A stretch of 64,000 nucleotides of DNA from Euptelea pleiosperma (taxonomy: Eukaryota > Streptophyta > Magnoliopsida > Ranunculales > Eupteleaceae): NCBI GenBank assembly GCA_035048495.1, contig CM068548.1, positions 17,214,588 through 17,278,587 of the forward strand. The letters run 5' to 3'. Every line of letters starts with the position of its first letter. Within the stretch, counting starts at the first letter, position 1. Below the pieces are notes generated by a model, which was not told where the DNA came from, did no database searches, and saw only the letters and a program-made list of their open reading frames with translations. Of this stretch, positions 45,008-57,500 are shown in pieces. Made by a program: the position numbers and the translations under genes.

Positions 45008-47178
45008 GTTGTACTGTGAATTACTAATGTTCAGTCTTCTCAATGGTCAATCTCCATTCTGTCCTTTTTCTGGGTAGTCAAATGTTTACTCTTCCTCCAC
45101 GCGCCTTTGGGTGTGTCTGTTTTGTTCAACGTCTTAGTCCTGGATAGGATAAACTAGATCTGCATGTTAAGTGTGTTTTTCTTGGATATTCTCGTACTCA
45201 AAAGAGTTTTATCATTGTTTTGACCTTATCTCTCATCAAAACTGTGTCCCAATGACACTTTCTTTGAACATGTACCATTCTTTTCTAATGAGTGTTCTTT
45301 GATTGACTTTAAATCTCACCCTCTTCCTCAACCTATTGAGATTGGTCCTTTGTCTAGTTTACAAGATTCCGATGTGCTAGCTACGACAACACCGCCATTA
45401 CACAACTATGCATGTTGTCACCACCTTCATGTGCCTAGCTCAGACTCGTGTCTTCCACCATTAAATTCTTTGTCAACGGATCCTATCTTGCCTGCACCTA
45501 CTTTCGACCTTTCTATTGCATTATGGAAAGGTACGCGTTCATGCACTAAACATCTTATATTTCAATTTGTGTCGTTTGCTTCTTTGTCTCGTGCCTATCA
45601 TTCTTTTATTGCTTGTGTTGTCTGTTTCTATTCCTAACAATCTCTAGGAATCTCTTTCCTCTTCTGAGTGGCGTGAGAATATGGTTGCAGAAATGGATGC
45701 ATTACATTCTAGTGGTACATGGGATCTAGTTACTTTACCTCCAGGGAAGCACGTTGTTGGTTGTTGTTGGTGTACACAGTGAAGTTCCTCACAGATCGAT
45801 CTGTCCAGAGATTGAAGGTCCGTCTCGTTGCTAAAGAGTATACCCAGTCTTATGGTGTGATTATAGTGAGACATTTTTACCGGTTGCCAAGATTGCCCGG
45901 TTGCCAAGATTGCCTCTGTTCGTGTGATTATTTCTTTAGTAGTTTCTTTGCATTGGTCGTTGTATCAATTTGACGTAAACAATACCTTCTTGCATGGCGA
46001 TCTACAAGAAGTCTATATGGAGCAAACACCTGGGTTTGTTGCTCAAGGGGAGTCTGGGAGTGAGTCGCCTAAAGAAGGCGATTTATGGGCTAAAGTAGTC
46101 ACCACGTACATGGTTTGGCATATACAGTGAAGTTGTAGTTCAGTTTGGGTTGATGCAATGCTAATCCGATCATTTTGTCTTTGTGAATAAAACATGTGAT
46201 CAAACAATTGTGTTGGTTGTGTACCTTGATGATATAGTGGTTACAGGAGATGACACTGATGGTATTCGGTGCTTAAAAGTGTTTCTACAGAGACAGTTTC
46301 ATACTAAATACCTAGGAAAGCTTCGATATTTTTTAGGCATTGAGATTGCCAAGTTGAGTCAAGAGATCAGTTTGTCTCATCGGAAATATGTTCTTGAGAT
46401 TCTTGAGGAGACAGGTTTATTGGGGTCAAAACCAGTTGACACTCCGATGGACCCCAACACAAAGCTTGTATGTGATCAGGGTGATTTGTTTGATGATTCA
46501 CATCAATATAGGTGGCTGGTTGGCAAGTTGAATTGTTTGACTATTACCAGCCCTGACATCTCATTTGCGGTTAATGTGATTAGTCAGTTTATGCAATCAC
46601 CTCCCGTTCCGCATTGAAATGTAGTTATCCATGTAGTCAGATACTTGAAAGGTATTCCTGGTCGTGGTTTATTGTATAGATCTCGTGGTCATCTTAGAGT
46701 GGTTGATTATACAAATGTTGATTGGGTTGGTTCACCTTAAAAGTCAAACATGGGTTACCACATGTTTCTTGGTAGAAATCTAGTGTCTTGAGGAGTAAGA
46801 AATAATATGTGGTTGTTAGATCTAGTACGAAAGCTGAGTATAGAGCAATGGGTCATACGAGTAGTGAGTTGATCTGGTTGAAGCATCTTCTTCGAGAATT
46901 GGGTGTTAGAATGGAGATTCTTATAAAGTTGTACTGTGATAACCAAGTAGCTATTCATATAGCCTTGAATCCAATGTTTCGTGAAAGGACGAAGCACATC
47001 AAGATAGATTGTCGCTTTGTTCGAGACAAAATGATTTGTGGTGACATCTTTACTCCGTATATGAAGATAGAGGACCAGTTAGCGGATATGTTCACAAAAG
47101 TTGTGTTCAAAGCTCGTCTGGATTTGATTTATTCCAAGTTGGAGATGCATGATGTTTACTCTCCATCTTGAGGGGGAG
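45008..47178 (+). pseudogene. Decayed Ty1-copia polyprotein (integrase end, RT, RNase H)
   Basis: In order, the remains are: the integrase C-terminal region (near 45160-45250), the pre-RT block (MDALHSSGTWDLVTLPPGK near 45690), the RT block with [17 protein letters not shown], the RT active-site strip YLDDIVV (about 46220), and RNase H with SSTKAEYRAM and DNQVAIHIALNP. Frameshifts and stops separate these into at least five frames, so the polyprotein is dead. The gag, protease and most of the integrase part are missing, and no 5' LTR was found. A purine tract (TTGAGGGGGAG) ends the internal region. Confidence 0.88.
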
Positions 47179-47450
47179 TGTTAGTTATTATTGTCAATGT
47201 AATAAATTATAAATGTACTGGCCTAAGGCTACTGGGGGTCTGCAGGGTAAAAGCCACTGGGGTTTACAAGCTGAAAGTCACTGGAGGTTCGGGGGCTAGC
47301 GTACAACGTTCATATGTTTCTTAGGGGTATTTTGGCAATTTCTTATTGTTTTATTTTATATATTATGAGACGCATGGAAAGTATGATAAGTTGCTCCGTA
47401 CAATTCTCAACTTCTCCCCAATTCTTCTCTCCCTCGTTCTCCATGAAACC
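47179..47450 (+). mobile_element. 3' LTR of the copia element
   Basis: It begins TGTTAGTTATTATTGTC directly after the polypurine tract. It carries a TATATATTATGAG promoter-like stretch near 47355. The right end could not be fixed because no second LTR is available for comparison and no target repeat is visible. Confidence 0.65.
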
Positions 47451-47882
47451 CTAATTAACTAGCAGCTAATGATGCTGAAACCAAACCTATTAAACAAGGA
47501 TAAATAACTCAACCAACACCAATAATGATAAAACTCAATACAACTTGGCCCAGTCTGGTAATTACTCTCAGTCAACTTTATATAAATTTTATTAAGGCTC
47601 AACCAAGTAACTTGCATAAGAGACTCGTACGTATTCCTCCAAAACCAATACAGTTCAAAAAAGTTGCAAGTCGTCTGAGATTTTAGACCTTTTACATAAT
47701 GACATAACAAGATAACCTTCAAACATCTCTAAAAAAATTTAAAAATGGCAAGTAGAAGAGAAATAAATTCATAAATCCCACAACTCTGCAGGAAAAAAAA
47801 AGAAGAAATTCTTCAAACACCCAGAATATTAATCCATTTAGACAGTCATGTCTGGAAAGATAATAATCAGAGTTATAATGAG

Positions 47883-50294
47883 TTATTGTCGAACCTTAAG
47901 AGACGGAGAAGAAACTGCTTCAGTCTTACTGCTTGAATTAGCCGCAGGAGCTCCTGCTGATGGTGGAACATAAATCCGTGCTTTCTTCAGAATTTCTGCG
48001 ACAACCCAGTTCTTCCGTTTGCTTAATGGCCTAGAAGGATCCAATCTAACCTGCAACAACAATTCCTCATATCAAAGCCCAATTCACTTTCAACTCCAAA
48101 ACTACATACGAGAATCAACCATAGTAGTGGAGGCCAAATTCAAAAGTATAAAACTATATTTTTGAAGAAAAAAAAGGGCAAAAGAGAAATATGTACTAAA
48201 AAAAGTTCTTCCTTTTATGTACTAAAACTCACTAAATTGATGGGGCTGGTGATAATAGAAGGAAATTGTAGTCTCCTTTCTTATTTTCTTGATATCTTTT
48301 CTTTTCTACTCACACCAAGAGATATTTTTTATGACACTAACATGCAATGCAAATGTGGAAGCCCCCAAATCTCGAGTCAAGAGCCTAAAGAGATGTAACT
48401 AATAATTCCTTATAAATGGCAGCATAAAGTGCAATGACAAATCATAACAATATTAAGATTAACTATACAAGAAAACTTGCGGTAAGTCAAAAGTCACCAT
48501 CAAGATCATGTCAATGCCTCCTTCTGTTGGAGACCTTCCAATGAAATCTCTTAAATACTTAGATGCCCCTGAGTCCTCGAACTCCAAATGCATGGACTCT
48601 GCTCCACCAGAACATGATAGCGCCCATCATTGCATCCACCAAGTTGAAACTTGAAAGTCACCATCAAGATCGTGTTGGAGTAAGTCAAAGCCCCATTGTG
48701 TTGGAACAGCCTTTCCAACGACGGCCATTAAGTCACGTTTTGTGTCCTAGGTCTCTAAAGGCTCCAGTGGCTCCTAGAGCCCCCATTGTGCTGAAAAGAC
48801 AATCGCCGGCAACGGATCCGAAGTCCCCTTCTCTATCTTTGGCCTCTGAGTCTATAATGGCTTGTAAGTTTTAATACCACCCTTGAGTGCCACCCAATGG
48901 TTCACCAATCAACTTCTAAGCTGTCTTAAATTTATAACCACCCAAACCCATCCCCAGTGGCTAATGCCGCCACATCATGCAACTTCTTAAGAGTTTAATG
49001 CCGTGGTATCTAGGAATGGGTTAGTCGATCAGAAAATTCTCAGGAAATATTAACCCCGCTGCTGAAACATAATTGCTAACGAGCATTTATTCTATCTATG
49101 GATCAAAAAAATTAGTTAACGTGGAAAAATCTGAAAAATTGGTAAGAACAGAGGGATAAAAAAATGGGAATTTTTGACATACCCCTCCATGTTATCTTTA
49201 AAATTTGACATACCCCCCCCCCCCCCCCCCCCCCCCACAATTTGAAAAAGCTGACATACCCCCCTATGACCCGGTCTACTGTCATTTGACCAGTGTTGAC
49301 CCGAGTTGACTACCTAATTTTGTATTAAAGGACGAAAGTGCCCTTGTCTTCAACATTAGATCAAGGGTTTGGGTTTAGGCCAAAACCCATACCCCAAATC
49401 AAGCATGAAAAAAGGAGATTAAAAATTAAAATTAAAATCCATGTTGGTAAACTTGAGAGTTTTTTTTTGGTTTCTCGATGAATTAAACAAATATTGAGAA
49501 GAAAAAACCCCAAAAAATAAATAAAACTCATGAATGAATGGGACTTTTTTATGGATTTTATCGTAGAATAAAATTTTAAAATTGGGAGAACCCATCTTTC
49601 CAAAATCCACTTCTCAAAAGCTTAAAATATAAATTGTTTTGTCTTATTTTTTATTTTTGTTAAAATTGTATGCTCTGTGTTTTTTTTTTTAACCTCGGGT
49701 TTTAAATTATTGCCAAAGTGGTGGCCAGCCGGCCATGAGACTCCGGTGGGTTGGTCGCCGGTGATGGGCGGCCAACCAATTGGAATCTCTTGGCCGACCG
49801 TCCACCATAGCCGTTTGATTTGGGGTTTGGCCCAAACCCTTGTTCTAAGGTTGAAGACAAGGGCATTTTTGCCATTTAATACAAAATTTGGTAGTCAACT
49901 CGGGTCAACACTGGTCAAATGACAGTGGACCGAGTCATAGGGGGGCATGTCAGCTTTTTCAAATTTTGGGGGGGTATGTCAAATTTTAAAGATAACATGG
50001 GGGGGTATGTCAAAAATTCCCTAAAAAAATACATAATTACAGTGAGTTCAAAGGTCTCATTTGTGCCTCCAATTTCAACACAGACAGATTACATGGTTTT
50101 GAATGATAAAGATATAGAGAGAGAGACTTTACTCGGTCGCCGATGTTGCATTCATTGGTCTCATCATGAGCCATGAATTTGCTGGTTCTCTTGATATACC
50201 GATTGTACAACTTGTGATGGAAGAGACGATCCACAGCCACCACCACTGATTTCTGCATCTTGTTCGAGACCACCATCCCCACTACCGGCTTCAT
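47883..50294 (-). CDS. Mitochondrial-type small-subunit ribosomal protein uS17
   Basis: Two coding exons, 50133-50294 and 47883-48050, join in phase 0 to 109 residues. It opens [20 protein letters not shown], has [20 protein letters not shown] and IGDR, then [20 protein letters not shown] and a Ser/Ala-rich tail. These are the S17/OB-fold motifs. It is closest, from memory, to the plant nuclear mitochondrial S17 group (At1g49400), which binds 16S-type rRNA early in subunit assembly. The coding intron (2.1 kb) contains the second Mutator-type element and, near 48489 and 48656, two copies of AAGTCACCATCAAGATC. A 5' UTR intron of about 990 bases (50329-51318, donor GTACGA, acceptor T10AG) is likely. 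Confidence 0.92.
49166..50021. mobile_element. Mutator-type non-autonomous element, copy 2 (856 bp)
   Basis: The perfect 9-bp target duplication TAAAAAAAT is at 49157-49165 and 50022-50030. The ends are GGGAATTTTTGACATACC and its inverse. The inverted similarity extends inward over about 170 bases, and the left arm carries a run of 24 C (49213-49236). The interior is inverted relative to copy 1. It sits in the coding intron of the uS17 gene. There is no transposase. Confidence 0.92.
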
Positions 50295-50519
50295 TGCCTG
50301 ATCTCTTGGGTTTCGTAAGAAGATGAACCTAAAAAAAAAACTGAGCCAGTGAGGAATATACATAAATCCGTTATGATCCTAAGAGCTTTGTGGGTTTAAA
50401 AGTGATTTAAGAACAAACCCTAGAATGTGAGCAAAAAATCCTAATTTTACCTCCTCAACAAAATCGACAGATGAAAATATAATGTTGAGCAAAACTTTGA
50501 TGGCAGCGCGGTCATCAAA

Positions 50520-50755
50520 GCCGATGACAGCGTGCAATGTGAGCTACATGGCACACTCTTAGAGGACTCTGACTGTATGGATGTTTGGCCAATCCCTAGG
50601 TGGGCCTACAAACCAAAAATCAGCCTGATTAGTGATTTCTAGACATTGGATTGGAGTTGTTTTCAATGGTTGATTTTAACCATGGGAATTTGAGCATTAT
50701 TTGAGGTACAAGGATTGGAAAAACATCCATACGGTCAGAGTCCTCTGACAGTGTG
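50520..50755. repeat. Family A MITE in the uS17 5' UTR intron
   Basis: The left arm has AATGTGAGCTACATGGCACA and CTGTATGGATGTTTGGCC. The right arm has AAAAACATCCATACGGTC and GAGTCCTCTGACAGTGTG. The G-box core of the left arm is mutated (CTACATGG), and the right arm is shortened. Confidence 0.6.
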
Positions 50756-52411
50756 TTCTCATCAAAGGTTTACTCGATAATGTTCTCAATGACATCTGTG
50801 AATGAGCTTATCAAAATTTGTGAATGAGAAAAAAGAAGCAAAAATGGCTTAAGTTATGGATTTAAAGCAATGTTTGTAACCAAATAAGACGAATAAGATC
50901 AAATACAAGAGGTTCTACAAATATAAAAGGTTTGCCATGGCCCATAAGTCGTTGAGCTGCTGTTAAAGAATACATAACACCTAACATAATTAAAAATGGC
51001 TTAGAGTGGAAAAATATGAAAAAGGGCAAGAAAAAAGAGCAGCTTGCTTGCTGCTAAAAATCCAATTAAAGGATGAGCTTTGAAAAAGATAAAATTATGC
51101 ACATTGAGCTTTCAACCCTGTATTGCTTGTTCCAACAAACCAGAACTAGGGTTCGCATTTGAGGTGTGAAGTCTAGTGAAACTACAGATTTGATTAACAG
51201 ATTAGATTTTTCGAAGAAATAAGAGTTGCATGTCGAGAGGAGAAGATGAACAAGAGTCAAAACCCTAAGAACAAAACAGAGAAACGCCCAGAAGTAGAGA
51301 TGGGAAGAGGGTTCGTACCTTGACTTTTCCTCTGCAGAGAGAGCGGGTGGGAAAGAATGAGCAGTGGCGGTGTCCAACTCGGTGAGCAGAGGCAGTGTCC
51401 AACGGAGCTCTGATCTCTCGGCTTGCACACGGGACGGGAGAAACCAAAAAAAAAACTAGTCTGTTTTTTTTTTTTTGTAATCAAAAACTAGTCTGTTGAA
51501 GAGGAGAGAGAAGGGATGTAATTGTTTTTGTTTTTTCCTTAAAACGATTTAAGGGGTATTCGCATCCCCAATTTCGTCTGTGAAAGCACCCCACGTCCCC
51601 CTCTTTGACCTTTTTCCCTATTTCTTGTAGAGAAAAATGCCCTAACTTTTCAGGGCATTTTCTTTGCAAAACCTTTAATAAGAGCACCCTAGCCTCTCTC
51701 CTACAGCCTGTTCGGTTGGTTCAACTGGAAATGACATAACTGATTTTGATGGCGTTGATGAGAACGTCTCCGATGGATTTCCCTTCCATCCTCCATTGTT
51801 CGGTCGTTTTTAGGATTATCCAACCATTGTAATAGGTATTGATCATGCCTGGGTGACTAGACCACCAGAAATTGGTTCAATTAGCCATGTGACCATGTCC
51901 GAACAGTGAAGGTTTGTTTGGACAATGGTCTAAAAAATGGCCATTATTTTCTGGAAAATTTTGTGGTTTCATTATTTTCTGTTTTTGCCCCTAAGCGTTA
52001 TAATTGCTGTTATAGCAGAAAAAACGGTAACGCATCAAATCCGTTATAACAGCCCCTTTTAAACCTTGGTTTGGACCTTGTTGGCCAAATTGACCAGTTT
52101 TTTTTGAAAAAGATGCTTTGTTTGGTTAGCCAGGTTCAAACCAACATGCTATGTTCGAATTTGGTTGACAACAATGGTGATGTCGAACGGCTGAAGCAGG
52201 GAGAGAGAGAATAAGAACATGGGTTTTGGAGGTTGTGGGATGCTTTGAATAGGTGGATGCTTTCAACAAGTATGAAATTTCTGTTCCGTGCTTTTAATAG
52301 ACGGATTCTCTCCCCTCTCTCTCTCTCCACAGCACTCCCTTAAAATTGTTCAGTTGGAGCTAGCTGAAGAGACTGCAAATTATTTTTTTATAAAATCGGT
52401 TTACTCTAACT

Positions 52412-52800
52412 GAATACTGTTGACAAGTTCGATAAAAGTCATTGACAGGTTAGCATGGATTTTCAATAACTAATGATAAAGTCTATTGATAATTGTTGAC
52501 AAGTTCATCGATAATTATTGAAAAATTCGATAAAATTCGTTGACAGGTTAACATGAATCTTTTCTAATCGTTGGTAAAGTTCATTAATAATTGTTGATAA
52601 GTTCAACAAAAATTGTTGACAAGTTCATCCATAATTGTTAACAAGTTCAATAAAAATCGTTAACGAGTTAGTAACGTGTCAAAGACTCTTGAACCTGTCA
52701 TTATATAACTGTCAACAAAGTTCATCAATAATTGTTGACAAGTTTGGTAAAAATCATTGACAGTTCAACAAGTTTATAAATTACTGAACAAGTTCAAAAG
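52412..52800. repeat. Degenerate tandem repeat based on TTGTTGACAAGTTC
   Basis: The motif ATTGTTGACAAGTTC, with variants, recurs about eight times with spacings of roughly 30 to 50 bases, alternating with AATAAAAATCGTTGACAGG. An outlying copy lies near 53130-53180. It has no coding potential. Confidence 0.6.
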
Positions 52801-53614
52801 TCCTTATTATGTAAAAAGTATTTTACTAATTCTCTTTGTACTTTGATAGTCCTACTAAACGAGATCTGTCTTCTAGTAAAAGTAACATAAAAAAATACAA
52901 AGTTCTTCTAAAAATTATGATTTGAGCCTCAAAGCGAGCTTTTTTAACTCGAAAAAATGGCAACCAACCAGGTGTAGGTCTCTTCGAGGCACCTTGCAAG
53001 CAGGTGTTATCTTAAAAAAATTGATTTCAAGCGGTCAAGTTATGGTAGCTTAAAGTTTACACGTAAAAAAAAAATATAAGAAGAGCCCTTCCTACCTAAT
53101 TTTTTAACGAATAAAAAATAAGAAAAATTCATCAATAGCTGTTAATAAGTTCGACAAAAATCGTTGGCAAGTTCATCTGTAGGAATGTCTCTTCCTATTT
53201 TCTGTTTGTAATAAGACTGATTTGTATCTCTATGCGATAAGAAGACTGATTCATATCCATTTGTAATAATTATTTTCCGTTTTAGATTTTAGACCATTGG
53301 ATAAAAAGATCGAGCAACTAATAGAGGCAGTTAGTTTCTCACATCGCTTGTATACGGTGAAAAAAAGCAAGAACTTTTTAGAGTGTGGATAACTGGTAAA
53401 TGTCAGGCATTTTTCGAAAAATTGTAAGACTGCATTTTTGAAAACTTTGTAACATTCGAATTAGTTTTCACTCTCATAATTATTTGAGAAATTTTCCTAG
53501 ATTTTACGTACCCTTTTTGGCCAAGGTCTAGTAGGGTCCTGAGAGAAAATGTTTGATGTCATCTGGGACTTGAAAATTTGAAGTCTCCCCCTCCCAAAAA
53601 ATACCATTTGGAGC

Positions 53615-53830
53615 TTAGTTTAGGGCCTAGTGACCTTATGGATGTTTGGAGTCTTTGGACCACCTCTTGGTGGACCTATATACCAAAGATCAGCTTGATA
53701 AGTGATTTACAACAATTATATTTTACCATCCAAAAGAAGGATCAAATTCACTGGTAAAAAACACGTTATTAAAAATGCTAAATTCAACGGCTATAAATCA
53801 CTTATTACAATCTGTAGATCGATCAAGATG
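53615..53830. repeat. Family A MITE upstream of the DLDG1-like gene
   Basis: The left arm has GTGACCTTATGGATGTTTGG and GGTGGACCTATATACC. The right side is represented only by a spacer and a shortened arm around GTGGGCCCTC. It is related to the half copy at 4.0 kb. Confidence 0.5.
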
Positions 53831-54578
53831 TATACCAAAGTGGGCCCTCAAGAATTCTCCACGTGGCGTTTTGGAGGGGGGCTTCAAACTCGGAGAATCA
53901 AACACGGGTGTCCCATTGCAAGACACATTGGTAATTTCATTCAACGCGAAGGGCATTTTGCACGTTTTTTGTAAATAGGTTTATCTATTGCTCAAAACCG
54001 TTATCCTCCCCTGCTTAAGATGTTTGTTTCAGTCGATGGGAGAACATTGGAGTTCGGAAAGAAAACTAGAAGAGGAAGAAGAAGAAGAAGGTAAGAAGAG
54101 CTTGTAACCACACCACCTCTCTTCTTTCTCTCGCATTTATAGGTTTCTTAGGGTTTTTTGGAGGATTTCTGGAACTGATTTCAAAGCTATTCAGTGGTGG
54201 AATGTCGTGGTCTTCAACTCCAGGGAAATTTCGGTTGCACTCCCTTTTAGCTTTTTTGAAGGATCAAGGCTTTTAGATTTGTAGAATTTGGGGAATTTTT
54301 GTTTTTTCCCCCGCTAATTTGCGTCGCTTAATGCTCGCATTTCGTGGTTTCTTATGAAGAATTTACTGAGTTTTGAAGGGAACTATATTGAATTTCACCA
54401 GCTGAGGAAATTAAGGCTCAAAGGGACCGAAGAATGTTGGTTTTAGTTCCATTTTTTCGGCAATATTCGATTACATGGTTTCGTTTGCGTGTGATGTGAA
54501 CGCCAGTGTGCAGAAGTTTGAGCATATTTTAATTGTTTGGAGAGTCTGAAAGATGTGGCTTTCTTGTCATGTTTTTTA

Positions 54579-57500
54579 ATGAGCACTTCCATTGTCTTAT
54601 GTGAGAATTTCATCCTATTAAATCGGAGCTTATTTCAAAAGACGCTCACGCCCCACAATTCATCGAGCTCCGTGGTTTCGTTAACTAATGGAAGGAGACG
54701 GCTTTGTGGGTTGATTCCAAATGCGAAGAATAGCCAATCAGGGAAGAGAAGTTGGTGGCGGAATTTTTTCTTGGACGACGATGGGAATTGGTTTGGTTTG
54801 AAGGAAGAGGATATGCTTGAGGAGCCCGAGAGCTCAAACGAAGATGAATTACCGGAGGGAGAAAGGTTTGAAGCATGGAAGAGGAGAGCTGAGGTAATTT
54901 CGGAGCTGAGGGAGGCACAGGAAGATATGAGGAATGCAGAGAGTCGAAAGTGGGAAGATTGGCTTGTAGAGGGACCATCTGAAGTTCACAATTCTTCTTG
55001 GGGTCAAGACTGGGGTGATGGACTGGATGAAGCAGTAGAAGATATCCGGCCTGATGCAAGTGAGCTGATACCTGAAAAGGGCTTGGTTGAATCTGTAAGG
55101 GATTTGGTCCTCGGAAAGGAAGAGGATGATTTGCTGTATGAAGACCGTGTTTTCCGGTATGCCTCGTTAAATTCGGTAAGTGCATTGGAACTGCTTGACA
55201 CTAATAGCACGGACGGGACGATCGTTGCTGTTTTCATTTAACTCTGTTTAGCACCGTGGTTGCATTCTTTGTTTTTAGACATTTAGAATACATTATGCTC
55301 GTAAGCAGGTGAATATGTTTGAGGATTTTGGTTACTAAAATGGTGATTATCCCTAAGTTTCAGGAAACGGTCACATATGGTGAAGCACTTGCTCTAGAAC
55401 CTCAATTCCACGGTTCTGACTTGGGAGTGCTTAGGACTTGCGGTTCTGAGATAATAGAACCACAAACATATTTGAGATGGACTCTTGATTCGTGTAAACA
55501 ACAAATATTTGGCAAGAAACTTCAGAAACAAATTTCAATACTTCTCTTATTTTGCAAAGAACTTAGGAAGTTACAACATGATGCATTCTTTCTTGAAAAA
55601 TAACGTTATAAGTTTCAAACCACACTTATCAATCACTAATTTATTATTTTATTTGGACTTGTGAGAAATCTAGTAAGGAGACAAAAAATTGAAAGATGTA
55701 AAATGAAACACTTACCTCATTTTAATGTGGTATTTCTTCTTCCATTTTTCATTTATTTTGCTTCTTTTTTTTCTCTTTTCCTTTGCTCCTCATTTCTTCT
55801 ATCCCACATTTCATTTTTTCATTCTCCTTGTATTTCATTAACTTCTTCTTCTTCTTCTTTTGGTTACTTGGTTCAAAATAATAAGTGGATGAAGGAGGAA
55901 TATGTCACTCTTCCAAGCATAATTTCAATTTCAAAGTATGACAGTACCAAACCTAGTCCTATAACTGTTTTAAAATGAGATTCATCTTTCTTATGATAAG
56001 GAGTGAAATACTATGTTATTTATTTACAGGAAAAAGTTACAAAATGGCCTCAATATCCAGATCGTTTTTTTTTTTTGATGAACTAACATTAATTTCGTAA
56101 TCCAGAAATTAAAGAAAAGAAAAGATACTTAAGGAACAACTTGGAATGACCAAATTTGCACTTCACTGTCTCAAATTATCTTCACAAAATGAATTTCCAT
56201 GTGCTTTATTATCCATCTTCTTCCTCCCAACATCAATAAACTCTTGATAAGACATTGATGATGCCATTTGAATGTTGTCTCGGCTTTAGGGTCACTACCT
56301 CATGCCCGCATATCAAAGAGTTAAAATATGAATTCGGCTCTTTGATCAAGGATTATTCTCGCATTCAGTTGATTATTGACTTCAGGAGGTTTTCCAGTTT
56401 CCACATCCTTAATTTTGCAATCAAATCTTGGATCAAGTGCTTACAATAGTATTTGTCTTGCCACTTGGAATGTTGGGGAAACAACACGAGGAATGGGAAA
56501 AAAGTGACTGAACATTGGAAGGATTTAAAAGCTGACTGACAGACAGTAGATTAAACGGGAAATCAAGAACATATAAAGCATAAGATAAGGAAACAGACTG
56601 GTAGGATGAATGTCACACTTTCTCAGCACTTTACGGGTAGAACCATCAGCCAAAACTCTCAGTAACTATTAAAAATAGTTTTTTCAAAAATAACGGTCGT
56701 TATAATGGAAATAACGGCCGTAATAACAGATATCCTGTTCTTTTTGGTAAAAAAATGTTATAACGGGAAATAATGTAATGGGGTCAGGGCATTACCATTA
56801 TAACAACCGTTATTTTCGTTATAACAGCCATTTTTAAACCATGCTTTCTGGATGCACTTCCATCTAGTCATTGTAATATAGTATATTTATAAGGTTTTCT
56901 GCTCTTTTATGCTGTTTGAATCATATGATCAAAATAATTGACAATTAGCACTTTCATCTCCTTAGACTTATTTTTAACTTCATTTTGCCTTGAAGTTATA
57001 TCATGACTGTCCATGGCGTAGTATTAATTTTTGTTTTTTTTGATAAGTAATTTTTTTTACATCGAAGGGTATCCCCACACCTCATCCCTACGGTTGTACA
57101 TACCGACCCCACGGAAGTTCCCCTTAAATACAACTGGGTTAAACAGGAGGCCATGCAGTTTCGAACTCACGATCATGACAGTCCATAGTGTAGTATTAAA
57201 TTTCAAATGTTGTGTATGTTAATTTCATTCGTTTTGATGTTGGATCATGTGCTTTTTTTATATTGTCTTGTTGTTGGAACAGAAATTGGATATGGTAAGG
57301 CTTATTGTTTGTCTATGTTATTTCCAGGCAAAATTTTTGGCATTGTTGGTGATTATACCATGGGCATTGGATTTCGTGGTTCATGACTATGTTCTTATGC
57401 CATTTTTAGACAGGTAATCTTTTGGAGAATATACTTGTAGCACATTATTTCTCTTGTTTTTGCAAATGCATGCTATGATACTTGGATGCTACAACATGCC

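Larger units (their letters stand above)
51450..54578. other. Upstream region of the DLDG1-like gene
   Basis: It contains a family B MITE at about 51935-52075 (starts TGGTCTAAAAAATGGCC, ends AGCCCCTTTTAAACC), a degenerate tandem repeat at 52412-52800 and a family A copy at 53615-53830. The last 500 bases hold the leader of the DLDG1-like gene, with a GAAGAAGAAG stretch near 54070 and a possible leader donor AAGGTAAGAAG. Confidence 0.5.

Noticed and set aside
45008..47450. A complete, active retrotransposon
   Set aside because: It lacks the 5' LTR, gag and protease, and the remaining RT and RNase H are broken by several stops and frameshifts.
54685..55185. 166-codon minus-strand frame over DLDG1-like exon 1
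   Set aside because: The plus-strand frame matches the DLDG1 family and splices correctly; the opposite frame is Pro/His-rich antisense of it.
57060..57180. A SINE on the minus strand, from the B-box-like GAGTTCGAAAC
   Set aside because: A B-box-like motif and an A-rich end are visible, but no A-box lies at the right distance.
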